Shown here piece by piece: positions 1 through 8,247 of a DNA stretch of 64,000 bases (positions are counted from its first letter, which is position 1; the number at the start of each line of letters is the position of its first letter). This stretch comes from Hydrogenophaga sp. (GTDB lineage: Bacteria; Pseudomonadota; Gammaproteobacteria; Burkholderiales; Burkholderiaceae_C), in assembly GCF_018780385.1 (NCBI RefSeq), contig NZ_JADMJO010000001.1:39386-103385 (forward strand), in the 5' to 3' direction. A program made the translations under genes and the position numbers. A model generated the notes under the pieces. The model was not told the origin of the DNA and searched no databases. It was given only the letters and a program-made list of their open reading frames with translations.

Positions 1-641
1 ACGCCGAAACTCGGCACGATGCCGCCGCCGTCACCGATGAGTTGCGCGTCCTCGGCCAGCAGGGTCTTGAGTGTGGCGAACTGCCCGGTGGCCGCCGCAT
101 CGGCAAAGCCGCGCAACAGGCGCAGCTGGGCTTCGCGCGGCACGATGTGGCGCGGCCGCTCGTCCTGCAGTTGCGCCCGGGCGCGGTGCACGATCTGCCG
201 GCAGGCGCTTTCGGTCTTGCCCAGCGCCTCGGCCACCTCGCCGTAGTCGGCATCGAACACCTCGCGCAGCAGGAAGGCCGCGCGCGCCTCAGGCGTGAGG
301 CGCTCAAGCAGGGTCAGGAAGGCCACCGACACGTCATCGGCCCGCTCCACCAGTTGCTCGGGCGTCACCGGCGAATCGGACATCAGCGGCTCGGGCAGCC
401 AGGTGCCGACGTAATGCTCGCGCTGCACCTTGGCGCTTCGCAGACGGTCGATCGCCAGGCGCGTGGTGATGGTGACCAGCCAGGCCTCGCTGCTGTCGAG
501 CGCGTCGTGCGGGCTCTCGTGCCAGCGCAGCCAGGCGTCCTGCACCACCTCCTCGGCCTCGGCCGAAGATCCCAGCATGCGGTAGGCAATGCCTTGCAGG
601 CGGGGGCGCAGGCGGCTGAAGGTGGCGGTAGGGTCGTTCAT
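1..641 (-). CDS. ECF41-type RNA polymerase sigma factor (partial)
   Basis: The gene starts at the ATG at 641 and runs off the left edge, so only about 213 residues are visible. Residues 1-65 form a sigma region 2 (motif YRMLGSSAEAEEVVQDAW), residues about 105-160 a sigma region 4 with the helix-turn-helix GEVAEALGKTESACRQIVHR. After it comes FADAAATGQF and LLAEDAQLIGDGGG, the beginning of a SnoaL-like domain. Sigma2-sigma4-SnoaL order is the mark of ECF41 (SigJ-like) factors, in which the C-terminal domain regulates activity in place of a separate anti-sigma factor. The target promoters are not visible. ECF41 genes usually lie near a carboxymuconolactone decarboxylase or oxidoreductase gene; that partner would be outside the window. 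Confidence 0.85.
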   Translation of the reverse strand, partial: MNDPTATFSRLRPRLQGIAYRMLGSSAEAEEVVQDAWLRWHESPHDALDSSEAWLVTITTRLAIDRLRSAKVQREHYVGTWLPEPLMSDSPVTPEQLVERADDVSVAFLTLLERLTPEARAAFLLREVFDADYGEVAEALGKTESACRQIVHRARAQLQDERPRHIVPREAQLRLLRGFADAAATGQFATLKTLLAEDAQLIGDGGGIVPSFG

Positions 642-694
642 GACACGAGAGACGTGCGGCACCCCGGTGGTGTGACAGCGCGGGCGGCGAAGCC

Positions 695-1225
695 TCAGCG
701 CGCTTGCGTCGGCCCGGCCCGGCCCGAGTGGACGGGGCCGGCGCGCTGCTCGATCTGCGCTTCGAGCTCGGGGCGCAGGCCCAGCAGGAAACCCGCCTCG
801 GTCACCACAAACAGCGGGCCGATGATCAGGCCGCTGATGTCGTCCACGAAAGCCGGCTTTCGGCCTTCGAATATGTGTCCCACGAACTGGATGATCCAGC
901 CCACCACGAACAAGCCAACGCCCAAGGTGGCCCAGGCGCCCAACGAGAGCTGTGACGTGGCCTGCGCGAGCAACAGGCAGCCCAGCAGCAGCGCACCCAT
1001 GACGGCACCCAGGCGCACGTCCAGTCGGAGGTAGTACAGCGTGGTCAGGATCACGGCCAGCGTGGCGAGAGACACCGGCAAGCCCGCCACGAGGAAGGTT
1101 GGCCGCGCCAGCAGCACCACCACCGACAGCACGATCATGGGAATGCCCACGAAGTGCGTCACGATGTTGCGGCGGTCGCGGTGGTAGGCGGCGTACTGGC
1201 TGAGGTGGTCGGTGAGGGTTTTCAT
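695..1225 (-). CDS. DUF962/Mpo1-like membrane protein
   Basis: The protein has 176 residues. I chose the ATG at 1225 because GGAG lies just upstream and the N-terminus (MKTLTDHLSQYAAYHRDRRN) matches the family start. Conserved histidines appear in YHRDRRNIVTHFVGIP and FVGHIFEGRKPA, separated by about four hydrophobic helices (residues 25-130). This is the DUF962 family, whose yeast member Mpo1 is a Fe(II) dioxygenase that shortens 2-hydroxy fatty acids by alpha-oxidation; the histidines fit metal binding. Enzyme activity in bacteria is inferred only. The last 20 or so residues are a polar tail. It is divergent from the GST-like gene; about 140 bases separate the two starts. Confidence 0.75.
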   Translation of the reverse strand: MKTLTDHLSQYAAYHRDRRNIVTHFVGIPMIVLSVVVLLARPTFLVAGLPVSLATLAVILTTLYYLRLDVRLGAVMGALLLGCLLLAQATSQLSLGAWATLGVGLFVVGWIIQFVGHIFEGRKPAFVDDISGLIIGPLFVVTEAGFLLGLRPELEAQIEQRAGPVHSGRAGPTQAR

Positions 1226-1366
1226 GTGGGTTCTCCTCGGGCGTCGGGCCCGGCGGACATTGTCGCCAGAGCGCGCCTCGATGGCCATGGGGTATGCGAG
1301 CACCCACCGGTCAGGCGGAGCGGGCATGCGTGCCATCATGGCGGGTTGCTCCCTCCGACCGACACC

Positions 1367-2017
1367 GTGCTGCCCATCCTGTACTCCTTTCGCCGCTGCC
1401 CTTACGCCATCCGCGCGCGCCTGGCGCTCTGCCAGGCCGGCGTGTCCGTGGAGTTGCGTGAGGTGGCGCTTTCCAGCAAACCTGCCGAGATGCTGGAGGC
1501 GTCTGCGGCCGGCACGGTACCGGTGCTGCAGATCGAACCCGGCCAGGTGATCGCGCAAAGCCTCGAGATCATGCGGTGGGCGCTGGAGCAGCACGATCCG
1601 GAAGGTTGGCTGGCGCGTGCCGACTCTCCCGGCCACGCCGCACTGATCGACACCTGCGACGGTGACTTCAAGCAGGCGCTGGACGGCTACAAGTACCCCG
1701 AGCGCCACCCACAGCGCAGCGCGCACGCATGGCGTGACGAAGCGGTGCGTTGCTTGGTCACCCCACTCGAAGGCCACCTGGCCGAAGCCCCGCAGCTCGG
1801 CGGCGCGCGGCCCTGCCTGACGGACGCTGCGATCTTCCCGTTCGTGCGCCAGTTCGCCGCGGTGGACGCCGCGTGGTGGGCCTCGTCGCCGTGGGCGGCC
1901 ACGCGGCGTTGGCACGACGCCTGGGCGGGCAGCGCGCTGATGACCGCCTGCATGCACAAGGTCCCCCGTTGGCAGCCGGGCGCTCCGCTGACCGTGTTCC
2001 CGCCGGGCGCGCCGTGA
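1367..2017 (+). CDS. Glutathione S-transferase-like protein
   Basis: About 216 residues. No ATG fits the domain boundary, so I place the start at the GTG at 1367, which gives the normal thioredoxin-fold beginning LPILYSFRRCPYAIRARLAL; in-frame TTG codons at 1346 and 1349 are alternatives. Residues 1-75 are the N-terminal thioredoxin fold with a CPY site and the GTVPVL cis-proline loop. The rest is the alpha-helical GST C-terminal domain. The substrate is unknown. The stop codon overlaps the GTG of the helicase gene (GTGA), so the two are translationally coupled, although no functional link is known. Confidence 0.75.
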   Translation: MLPILYSFRRCPYAIRARLALCQAGVSVELREVALSSKPAEMLEASAAGTVPVLQIEPGQVIAQSLEIMRWALEQHDPEGWLARADSPGHAALIDTCDGDFKQALDGYKYPERHPQRSAHAWRDEAVRCLVTPLEGHLAEAPQLGGARPCLTDAAIFPFVRQFAAVDAAWWASSPWAATRRWHDAWAGSALMTACMHKVPRWQPGAPLTVFPPGAP

Positions 2018-4308
2018 GCCAGGACACCTTGACGCCGCCAGACGCGCTGAGGGTGGCCGTGCGCGTGCTGTGCGCGTTCACCGCCCAGGCCGGTGATCTG
2101 GACTTGCGCTTCACGCCCTCACCCACCGCGCAGGACGGCGTGGCCGGCCACGAGGCCGTGACCGCGCGCCGCCCCGCGCCCTACCAGCGCGAAGTGCCGC
2201 TGCGCTCGCGATGCGGTGATCTGCTGGTGCAAGGCCGTGCCGACGGTTTTGATCCCACCGCCCCGCGCCTTGAAGAAATCAAGACCCACCGCGGCGACGT
2301 GGCCCTGGTCCGCGACAACCACCAAGCCCTGCATTGGGCGCAGGCACGGGTGTACGCGTGGATGCTGTGCGAGCAGCTCGCGCTGGAGCGCATCGAGGTC
2401 GCGCTGGTCTACTTCAACATCGACACCCACACCGAAACCGCGCTGACCTCCTGGCACACCGCTGACGAACTGCGCCAGCATTTCCACGACCTGTGCGCGC
2501 GCTACATCCGCTGGGCACGCGGTGAGCAGGCCCACCGGTTGGCGCGCGACGCGCACCTGCAGACGCTGAGCTTTCCCTTCGACGGCTTTCGCGCGGGCCA
2601 GCGCGATCTGGCCGGCGCCACCTACCGCACGCACAGCCATGGCCGACACCTCCTGGTGCAGGCGCCCACCGGCATCGGCAAGACCATGGCCACGCTGTTC
2701 GGCGCCCTCAGGGCGATGCCCGCACAGGGCACCGACAAACTGCTCTACCTCACCGCCAAGACCCCCGGGCGGCAGCTCGCGCTCGATGCTTTGCGGCGGC
2801 TTCAACCCGACGCGCCCGCCGGCCGCTTGCGGGTGCTGGAGCGCGTGGCGCGCGAGAAGGCCTGCGAGCATCCGGACAAAGCCTGCCACGGCGATGCCTG
2901 CCCGCTGGCCAGCGGCTTCTACGACCGGTTGCCGCAAGCCCGCGACGAGGCGGCGCAGGCCGCCTGGCTCGATCAGGCCGGTCTGCGCTCGGTGGCGCTG
3001 AAGCACAACGTCTGCCCCTACTACCTCGGCCAGGACATGCTGCGCTGGAGCGATGTGGTGGTGGGCGACTTCAACCACTTCTTCGACCTTAGCGCGCACG
3101 CCTGGGCGCTCACCGTTGGCGAGCCCTGGCGCGTGGGCCTGTTGCTGGACGAGGCGCACAACCTGGTCGAGCGGGCGCGGCAGATGTACAGCGCCGAGCT
3201 CGACCCCTTGATGCTCGCCGCGCTGCGCAAAGCGCCGCCGCCAGGTTTGAAGGCGTCGCTGGACCGCCTGCACCGCTTCTGGGGCACCCTGGGCCGCGAG
3301 CAGGTGGCCGAGCAAGCGCTGCTGACCGAGCTGCCTGATGGCCTGGTGGGCGCGCTGCAGCAACACACCGCCGACCTCTCCGAGCACCTGGCTGTGGATG
3401 CAACAGCGCCCGATGCGCGTGTGCAGGCCTGGCTGTTCGAGGTGTTGCACTTCCTGCGCGTGGCCGAGGTGTTTGGTGATCACTCGCTGGTGGAAATCAC
3501 ACACGCTGGCGCAGCGGCTCGCGGGCGTGCACCCCGCCCACACCTGGCCATTCGCAACCTGGTGCCCGCGCCCCACCTGCAACCGCGCTGGCAGGCGGCA
3601 CACAGCGCCACGCTGTTTTCGGCCACGCTCAGCCCCATGGACCACGCGATCGACCTGCTCGGCCTCCCGGTGGACTGCGCGCGGCTGGAAGTGCCTTCGC
3701 CGTTCGACCCGGCGCAACTGACGGTGCATGTCACACCGCACATTTCAACGCGCTTCCACGACCGCGCCGCGTCGCTGGACGATGTGGTCGCCGTGATGGC
3801 CGCGCAGTACCAGGCCTTGCCCGGCAACTACCTGGCCTTCTTCAGCAGCTTTGACTACCTGCAACAGGCGCTGGCGCGTTTCGAAGCGGCCCACCCGGAC
3901 ATTCCCGTGTGGTCGCAATCGCGCGGCATGGCGGAGATCGATCGCAACGCCTTCGTGGCGCGCTTCACCGAACACAGCCAGGGCATCGGCTTCGCGGTGC
4001 TGGGGGGCGCCTTTGGTGAAGGCATCGATCTGCCGGGCCAGCGGCTCATTGGCGCCTTCATCGCCACGCTGGGCTTGCCCCAGGTGAACCCGCTGAACGA
4101 GCAACTGCGCGCGCGACTGCAGGCCCGTTTTGGCCGCGGCTATGACTACGCCTATTTGTTCCCGGGTCTGCAGAAGGTGGTGCAGGCCGCGGGGCGCGTG
4201 ATCCGCGGACCCGGCGACCGGGGGGTGGTGATCCTGATGGACGACCGCTTCGCCCGCCCCGAGGTGCGCAGCCTGCTGCCTCTCTGGTGGCGGGTCGAAC
4301 GCGGCTGA
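2014..4308 (+). CDS. XPD/DinG-type ATP-dependent DNA helicase with nuclease-like N-terminus
   Basis: 764 residues from a GTG start that overlaps the preceding stop. The N-terminal 130 residues resemble a PD-(D/E)XK nuclease fold, with the EEIKTHRGD motif (E87, K90) as the likely core. The helicase follows: Walker A APTGIGKT near residue 220, four cysteines at about 284, 291, 296 and 334 arranged like the iron-sulfur cluster of XPD/DinG, the DEAH box near 379, LFSATLSPMDHA, and the C-terminal motif VVQAAGRVIRGPGD. XPD/DinG enzymes are 5'-3' superfamily 2 helicases that act on R-loops, flaps or forks. Fusion with a Cas4/RecB-like domain suggests strand cleavage as well as unwinding. This is not classic E. 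coli DinG, and no repair or CRISPR genes are adjacent. Confidence 0.85.
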   Translation: MSQDTLTPPDALRVAVRVLCAFTAQAGDLDLRFTPSPTAQDGVAGHEAVTARRPAPYQREVPLRSRCGDLLVQGRADGFDPTAPRLEEIKTHRGDVALVRDNHQALHWAQARVYAWMLCEQLALERIEVALVYFNIDTHTETALTSWHTADELRQHFHDLCARYIRWARGEQAHRLARDAHLQTLSFPFDGFRAGQRDLAGATYRTHSHGRHLLVQAPTGIGKTMATLFGALRAMPAQGTDKLLYLTAKTPGRQLALDALRRLQPDAPAGRLRVLERVAREKACEHPDKACHGDACPLASGFYDRLPQARDEAAQAAWLDQAGLRSVALKHNVCPYYLGQDMLRWSDVVVGDFNHFFDLSAHAWALTVGEPWRVGLLLDEAHNLVERARQMYSAELDPLMLAALRKAPPPGLKASLDRLHRFWGTLGREQVAEQALLTELPDGLVGALQQHTADLSEHLAVDATAPDARVQAWLFEVLHFLRVAEVFGDHSLVEITHAGAAARGRAPRPHLAIRNLVPAPHLQPRWQAAHSATLFSATLSPMDHAIDLLGLPVDCARLEVPSPFDPAQLTVHVTPHISTRFHDRAASLDDVVAVMAAQYQALPGNYLAFFSSFDYLQQALARFEAAHPDIPVWSQSRGMAEIDRNAFVARFTEHSQGIGFAVLGGAFGEGIDLPGQRLIGAFIATLGLPQVNPLNEQLRARLQARFGRGYDYAYLFPGLQKVVQAAGRVIRGPGDRGVVILMDDRFARPEVRSLLPLWWRVERG

Positions 4309-4317
4309 GCGGCTCGA

Positions 4318-5799
4318 TCAGCTCCGCGAGTACAGGTGAACGGCACCGCTGTTCTGTGTGTGCTCACCGAACGTGAAGCCGCCGAGGCTCCAGGGGGCGG
4401 CACCGTCTTCCAGGCGCGCACCCACCGCCAGTTGCTGGCCATCGCCCGACAGCGCCAGCGCCGAACCAAACAGGTCGCCCACCCGGGGGCGGTGGGACTT
4501 CACATAGTCCGTCTGGCTCCAACGCTTGCCTTCGCGGGCATACAGGTACACAGCACCGGCCGACAGCACGCTGTTGTCGGCCTGGTCCCCGTTGAGCCCC
4601 GCTGCCGCGCTCGCTTCGTAGACCGCCGAGACGGCCAGCACACGGCCGTCGGCCGAGAGCGCCAGCCGCTCACCAAACGCATCGCCCACGTCGGCGTTCG
4701 ACGCACGCAAGCGGGCCTGTTGATGCCACTGTTCGCCCTGTTGCACAAACACATAAGCACTGCCGACCGAGCGCTGCCGTGCCTCGGTGCCGTCCGGCGC
4801 GGTCGCGCCCACCGCGAGGGTGGCGCCATCGGCAGAGAGCAGCACCTGGGAGCCGAGCGGGTTCTGCCTGGTCGCATCGGCCGACGTCACGATGGCCTGC
4901 TCGCGCCAGCCCGCCGCCTCCTGACGGAACACATGCACGGCGCCCAGCCCCGAGGCGTGTGCACCGGCGGCCAAGGTGAGGCCATCAAAGGAAAGCGCCA
5001 CGCTGGTGCCCAAACGCCCACCGGTCTGGGCATTGGAGGCTTCCAGGACCGCCTGTTCGGTCCAGCCCGAGGCGCCTTGCTTGAACACGTACACGGCGCC
5101 GCTGTCGGCACGCGGCGCATGGACTTCGCCACCGTCGCGGCGGTGGGCGCTCACCGCCACGGTATCGCCCCGGCCCGAGAGCGAGACGCTCATGCCGAAC
5201 CAGTCGAAGCTGCCCGCCTTCGATGCCAGCAGGCGCGACTGCAACGCCCAGTCTCCGTCACCGCGGCCAAACACATACACGGTGCCTTGATCGCCAGCCA
5301 GGGCCGCGTCGGCGCTGGTGCCGTCGTGCGACTCGAAGGGCGCACCGACCGCGAGCTTGCTGCCATCGTCGGACAAGGACAGGCTGTGGCCAAAGCCGCT
5401 GCCGGTGGTGGGCACGGTGGCCCTGAGGCGCGTCTGCTCGCGCCAGCCTTGGGGCGTGCGGGTGTAGACGTAAACCGCTCCGGCTGCGGGCAAACCGTCG
5501 GCGGGCCGGCCCATCGCTTTCAAATCGGCTCCCACCGCCAGCGTGTTTCCGTCGCGGGAAAGCGCCACAGCCGATCCGTAGACGTCGCCTGCCGCGGCAT
5601 CCGATGCACTCAGGTGGGACAAAGCGATGCGGGTGTTGGCTGCCGGCATGAGCGCGGCGGGAAGGCCCAGGCCTTCCAGGGCGGCGACCGAAAACAGCGT
5701 GGAGCGCAGGGGAGATGCGGCGTCGCTGGCACAAGCGCTCAGCCAGGCCGACAGCCCGATCAGGGGCACAGACACGCAAAGTCGAAAAAGGGAGGTCAT
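4318..5799 (-). CDS. FG-GAP repeat lipoprotein
   Basis: 493 residues from the ATG at 5799, preceded by AGGA. The signal peptide ends in the lipobox LSAC (cysteine near residue 21), so the protein is probably anchored in the outer membrane. The rest is a series of about seven repeats of one pattern: LSxDGxTLAVGA, then GAVYVFxR, W and QARLRASNA, with D-x-F-G loops. These are FG-GAP/integrin-alpha-type beta-propeller blades. No enzymatic motif is visible; similar proteins are usually annotated as surface or integrin-like proteins of unknown function. It stands alone and converges on the helicase gene with only 9 bases between stops. Confidence 0.8.
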   Translation of the reverse strand: MTSLFRLCVSVPLIGLSAWLSACASDAASPLRSTLFSVAALEGLGLPAALMPAANTRIALSHLSASDAAAGDVYGSAVALSRDGNTLAVGADLKAMGRPADGLPAAGAVYVYTRTPQGWREQTRLRATVPTTGSGFGHSLSLSDDGSKLAVGAPFESHDGTSADAALAGDQGTVYVFGRGDGDWALQSRLLASKAGSFDWFGMSVSLSGRGDTVAVSAHRRDGGEVHAPRADSGAVYVFKQGASGWTEQAVLEASNAQTGGRLGTSVALSFDGLTLAAGAHASGLGAVHVFRQEAAGWREQAIVTSADATRQNPLGSQVLLSADGATLAVGATAPDGTEARQRSVGSAYVFVQQGEQWHQQARLRASNADVGDAFGERLALSADGRVLAVSAVYEASAAAGLNGDQADNSVLSAGAVYLYAREGKRWSQTDYVKSHRPRVGDLFGSALALSGDGQQLAVGARLEDGAAPWSLGGFTFGEHTQNSGAVHLYSRS

Positions 5800-6069
5800 G
5801 GCGGAGGTCCTGCTGAATCGTTGATCTGCAACGATCCGGCAGTGCCTCGGGCGGTATGCCCGCACCTGCCAGTCGTTTGGTGGGGCAGATGTTCTTCAAT
5901 CAGGGCCGCGACGAACATACTCCAAAGGCGTTACAGGACCGCCTTTTCAGTCGGACTCATGAAGTAGTTCTCACGCAGCCACCTCAACATGCGTGACAAA
6001 TGCCCACCGCCGCTGCGGCCACCACCGGGTCCGTGCGGTCCTGCGGGGTGATGCGGAAGGCGCTTCGTG

Positions 6070-7380
6070 TCACCCGTCGGTTTCGACGGCGGTTTCAGCC
6101 TCGGGCAAGCGCGAAATCAGCACTTGGTCAATGCGCCGGCCATCGAGCACCAGCACCTCGAAACGCCAACCCGCGCACTCCACGCTGTCGGCTTGATCGA
6201 GCAAGTCGCCCGCCACCGTCTGCATGAGGCCCGCCACCGTGTTGTAGCGGCCCTTGTCCTCGTCGGGCAGTTCGTCGATGTCCAGGCGCGACTTGAGTTC
6301 GGCCACGGGCATGGCGCCGTCAATCAACCATGCGCCGTCTTCACGCTGTGTGGCCCAGGCGTCCACCGCGGCGTGCGGCGAGAGTTCACCGGTGATGGCC
6401 TCCAGCATGTCCAGCGGCGTGAGCAGGCCCTGCACCACCCCGTATTCGTCGACCACGAACACCATGCGCGTGGCGCGCTCGCGGAACTGCTCCAGCAGCT
6501 CCATGCCGCTGAGCGTTTCGGGCACGAACACGGCTGGCTGCACATGGCGCATCAGTGCCTCGTTGTTGCCCTCGGACTGCAGCGCCAGCATGCGCGGCAG
6601 GTGAATGACGCCCACCACGTCGTCGAGCCCGCCACGGCACACCGGGTACCAGGAGTGGCCGGTGGTCCAGGCACGCTGCACCGCCACGTCGATGCTGTCC
6701 TGCGCGTCCAGCCACTCGATCTCGGAGCGCGGCACCATGATGGAGGTGAGCTGACGGTCGTCGAGCAAAAACACGTTGCGCACCATCTGGTGCTCGTGCT
6801 CTTCAATGATGCCGGCGTCCACGCCCTCTTCCAGGCTGGCATTGATCTCTTCCTCGGTCACGTGCTGCACAGCGTTGGTGTCGATACGCAGCAGCTTGAG
6901 CATCCACTGCGTGGTGTGCGTGAGCAGCCACACGAAAGGCTTGGCGGCCTTGGCCACGAAGGCCATCGGACGCGAGACCCAGCGCGAGACGGCCTCGGGA
7001 TACAGCTGCCCGATGCGCTTGGGTACGAGTTCGCCGAAGACGATGGTGATGAAGGTGATGACGACCACCACGATGGCGGTGGACATGATGTTGGCCGTGG
7101 CCGCGGTGAGGCCTTGCAACTGCATCCACACACCCAGATCGTCGCTGAACGCGGCCTCGCCCACGATGCCGTTGAGCATGCCGATGGAGGTGATGCCGAC
7201 CTGCACCGAGGAGAGGAACTGCGTGGGGTTCTCCAGCAGCTTCAGCGCGGTGATGGAACCCTTGTCACCGGCCTCGGCCATGGCAGCCAGCCGAGCCTTG
7301 CGGCTGGAAGCCAGTGCCAGCTCGGACATGGCAAACGCGCCGTTGAGCAGCGTGAGGAAAACAATGAGGAGGATGTCCAT
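6070..7380 (-). CDS. CorC/HlyC family (CNNM-type) transporter
   Basis: 436 residues with the standard layout: a DUF21/CNNM membrane domain (residues 1-190, beginning MDILLIVFLTLLNGAFAMSE), a CBS-domain pair (about 200-330, with MVPRSEIEWLD and VVDEYGVVQGLLTPLDMLEAITGEL), and a CorC_HlyC domain at the end (about 345-430). The family is linked to magnesium or cobalt efflux and to membrane resistance; the hemolysin label is historical. The start codon is only 9 bases from the divergent apaH start, so promoters and ribosome sites must lie partly inside the opposite coding region. Confidence 0.9.
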   Translation of the reverse strand: MDILLIVFLTLLNGAFAMSELALASSRKARLAAMAEAGDKGSITALKLLENPTQFLSSVQVGITSIGMLNGIVGEAAFSDDLGVWMQLQGLTAATANIMSTAIVVVVITFITIVFGELVPKRIGQLYPEAVSRWVSRPMAFVAKAAKPFVWLLTHTTQWMLKLLRIDTNAVQHVTEEEINASLEEGVDAGIIEEHEHQMVRNVFLLDDRQLTSIMVPRSEIEWLDAQDSIDVAVQRAWTTGHSWYPVCRGGLDDVVGVIHLPRMLALQSEGNNEALMRHVQPAVFVPETLSGMELLEQFRERATRMVFVVDEYGVVQGLLTPLDMLEAITGELSPHAAVDAWATQREDGAWLIDGAMPVAELKSRLDIDELPDEDKGRYNTVAGLMQTVAGDLLDQADSVECAGWRFEVLVLDGRRIDQVLISRLPEAETAVETDG

Positions 7381-7389
7381 AATCGGCCG

Positions 7390-8229
7390 ATGGCACTTTA
7401 CATGATTGGGGATGTGCAGGGGTGTGACGAGCCTCTGGGCCGCCTGCTCGACGAGCTGGACTTCTCACCGAGCCGCGACACGCTGTACCTGCTGGGCGAT
7501 CTGGTCAACCGGGGACCCGCATCCCTGCAAGTTCTGCGCCGGCTCATTGCGCTGGATGGCGCGGCGCACAGCTTGCTCGGCAACCACGACCTGCATCTGC
7601 TGGCCGCCGCGCATGGCGTGCGCAAACCCCACCGCAACGACACCGTGGGCGACATCCTGGACGCGCCCGACCGCGACGCCTTGCTGGACTGGCTTCGGCA
7701 ACGCCCCATGGCGCTGTACGAACACGGCTGGTTGATGGTGCACGCCGGCGTGTTGCCGCAGTGGGATGTGGCCGACACGATGACACGAGCCCACGAGCTC
7801 GAGTCCGTGCTGCGCAGCGCCGACTGGACCACGTTCCTGCAACAGATGTATGGCAACGAGCCTCCTTTCTGGAGCGATTCGCTGCGAGGCGCCGATCGCC
7901 TGCGCGTGGTGGTCAATGCCTTCACGCGGCTGCGCTTCTGCACGGCACAGGGTGTCATGGAATTCGATACCAAGGAGGGCGCCGATGGCGCACCGCCGGG
8001 CTTCATGCCGTGGTTCGACGTGCCGGGCCGCCGCACGGCCGGCATACCGGTGGCGTTCGGCCACTGGTCGACCCTGGGTGAGGCGCGCCGCGACGGTGTG
8101 TTGCCGCTGGACACGGGATGTGTGTGGGGAGGCTGTCTGACGGCGGCGCGCATCCTGAGCGAACGAGGTCAGGTGGAGCGCATCGCCGTGCGCTGCACGC
8201 AGGCCCAGAGGCCCGGCAAGGGCACTTGA
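7390..8229 (+). CDS. apaH: Bis(5'-nucleosyl)-tetraphosphatase, symmetrical (ApaH)
   Basis: 279 residues, the usual length. It hydrolyses Ap4A to two ADP and removes nucleoside-tetraphosphate caps from RNA. The calcineurin-like metallophosphatase motifs are all present: GDVQGC near residue 8, GDLVNRGP near 37, GNHDLH near 64, and the later VHAGVLPQW and FGHWSTL histidines. GDVQGC replaces the more usual GDVHGC, giving glutamine instead of histidine at the first metal site, as in many beta- and gamma-proteobacterial ApaH proteins. The start MALYMIGDVQG is the family's normal N-terminus. It is divergent from the CorC-type gene and convergent with rhlE. Confidence 0.95.
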   Translation: MALYMIGDVQGCDEPLGRLLDELDFSPSRDTLYLLGDLVNRGPASLQVLRRLIALDGAAHSLLGNHDLHLLAAAHGVRKPHRNDTVGDILDAPDRDALLDWLRQRPMALYEHGWLMVHAGVLPQWDVADTMTRAHELESVLRSADWTTFLQQMYGNEPPFWSDSLRGADRLRVVVNAFTRLRFCTAQGVMEFDTKEGADGAPPGFMPWFDVPGRRTAGIPVAFGHWSTLGEARRDGVLPLDTGCVWGGCLTAARILSERGQVERIAVRCTQAQRPGKGT

Positions 8230-8247
8230 GCGCGTGGGCAGCGCTCA
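8227..8247. terminator. Small hairpin between convergent apaH and rhlE
   Basis: Perfect 7-bp arms TGAGCGC and GCGCTCA (8227-8233 and 8241-8247) with a 7-base loop. They include both stop codons. There is no strong T-run on either side, so termination is only possible, not shown. Confidence 0.35.

Noticed and set aside
2014..4308. Helicase considered as a CRISPR-associated Csf4/DinG of type IV
   Set aside because: No csf genes, repeats or other cas genes are nearby, and this chromosomal nuclease-helicase form is widespread outside CRISPR loci.
4336..5967. Plus-strand open frame opposite the FG-GAP lipoprotein gene
   Set aside because: Shadow frame: the minus strand carries a clear signal peptide, lipobox and repeated propeller blades; the plus frame has none.
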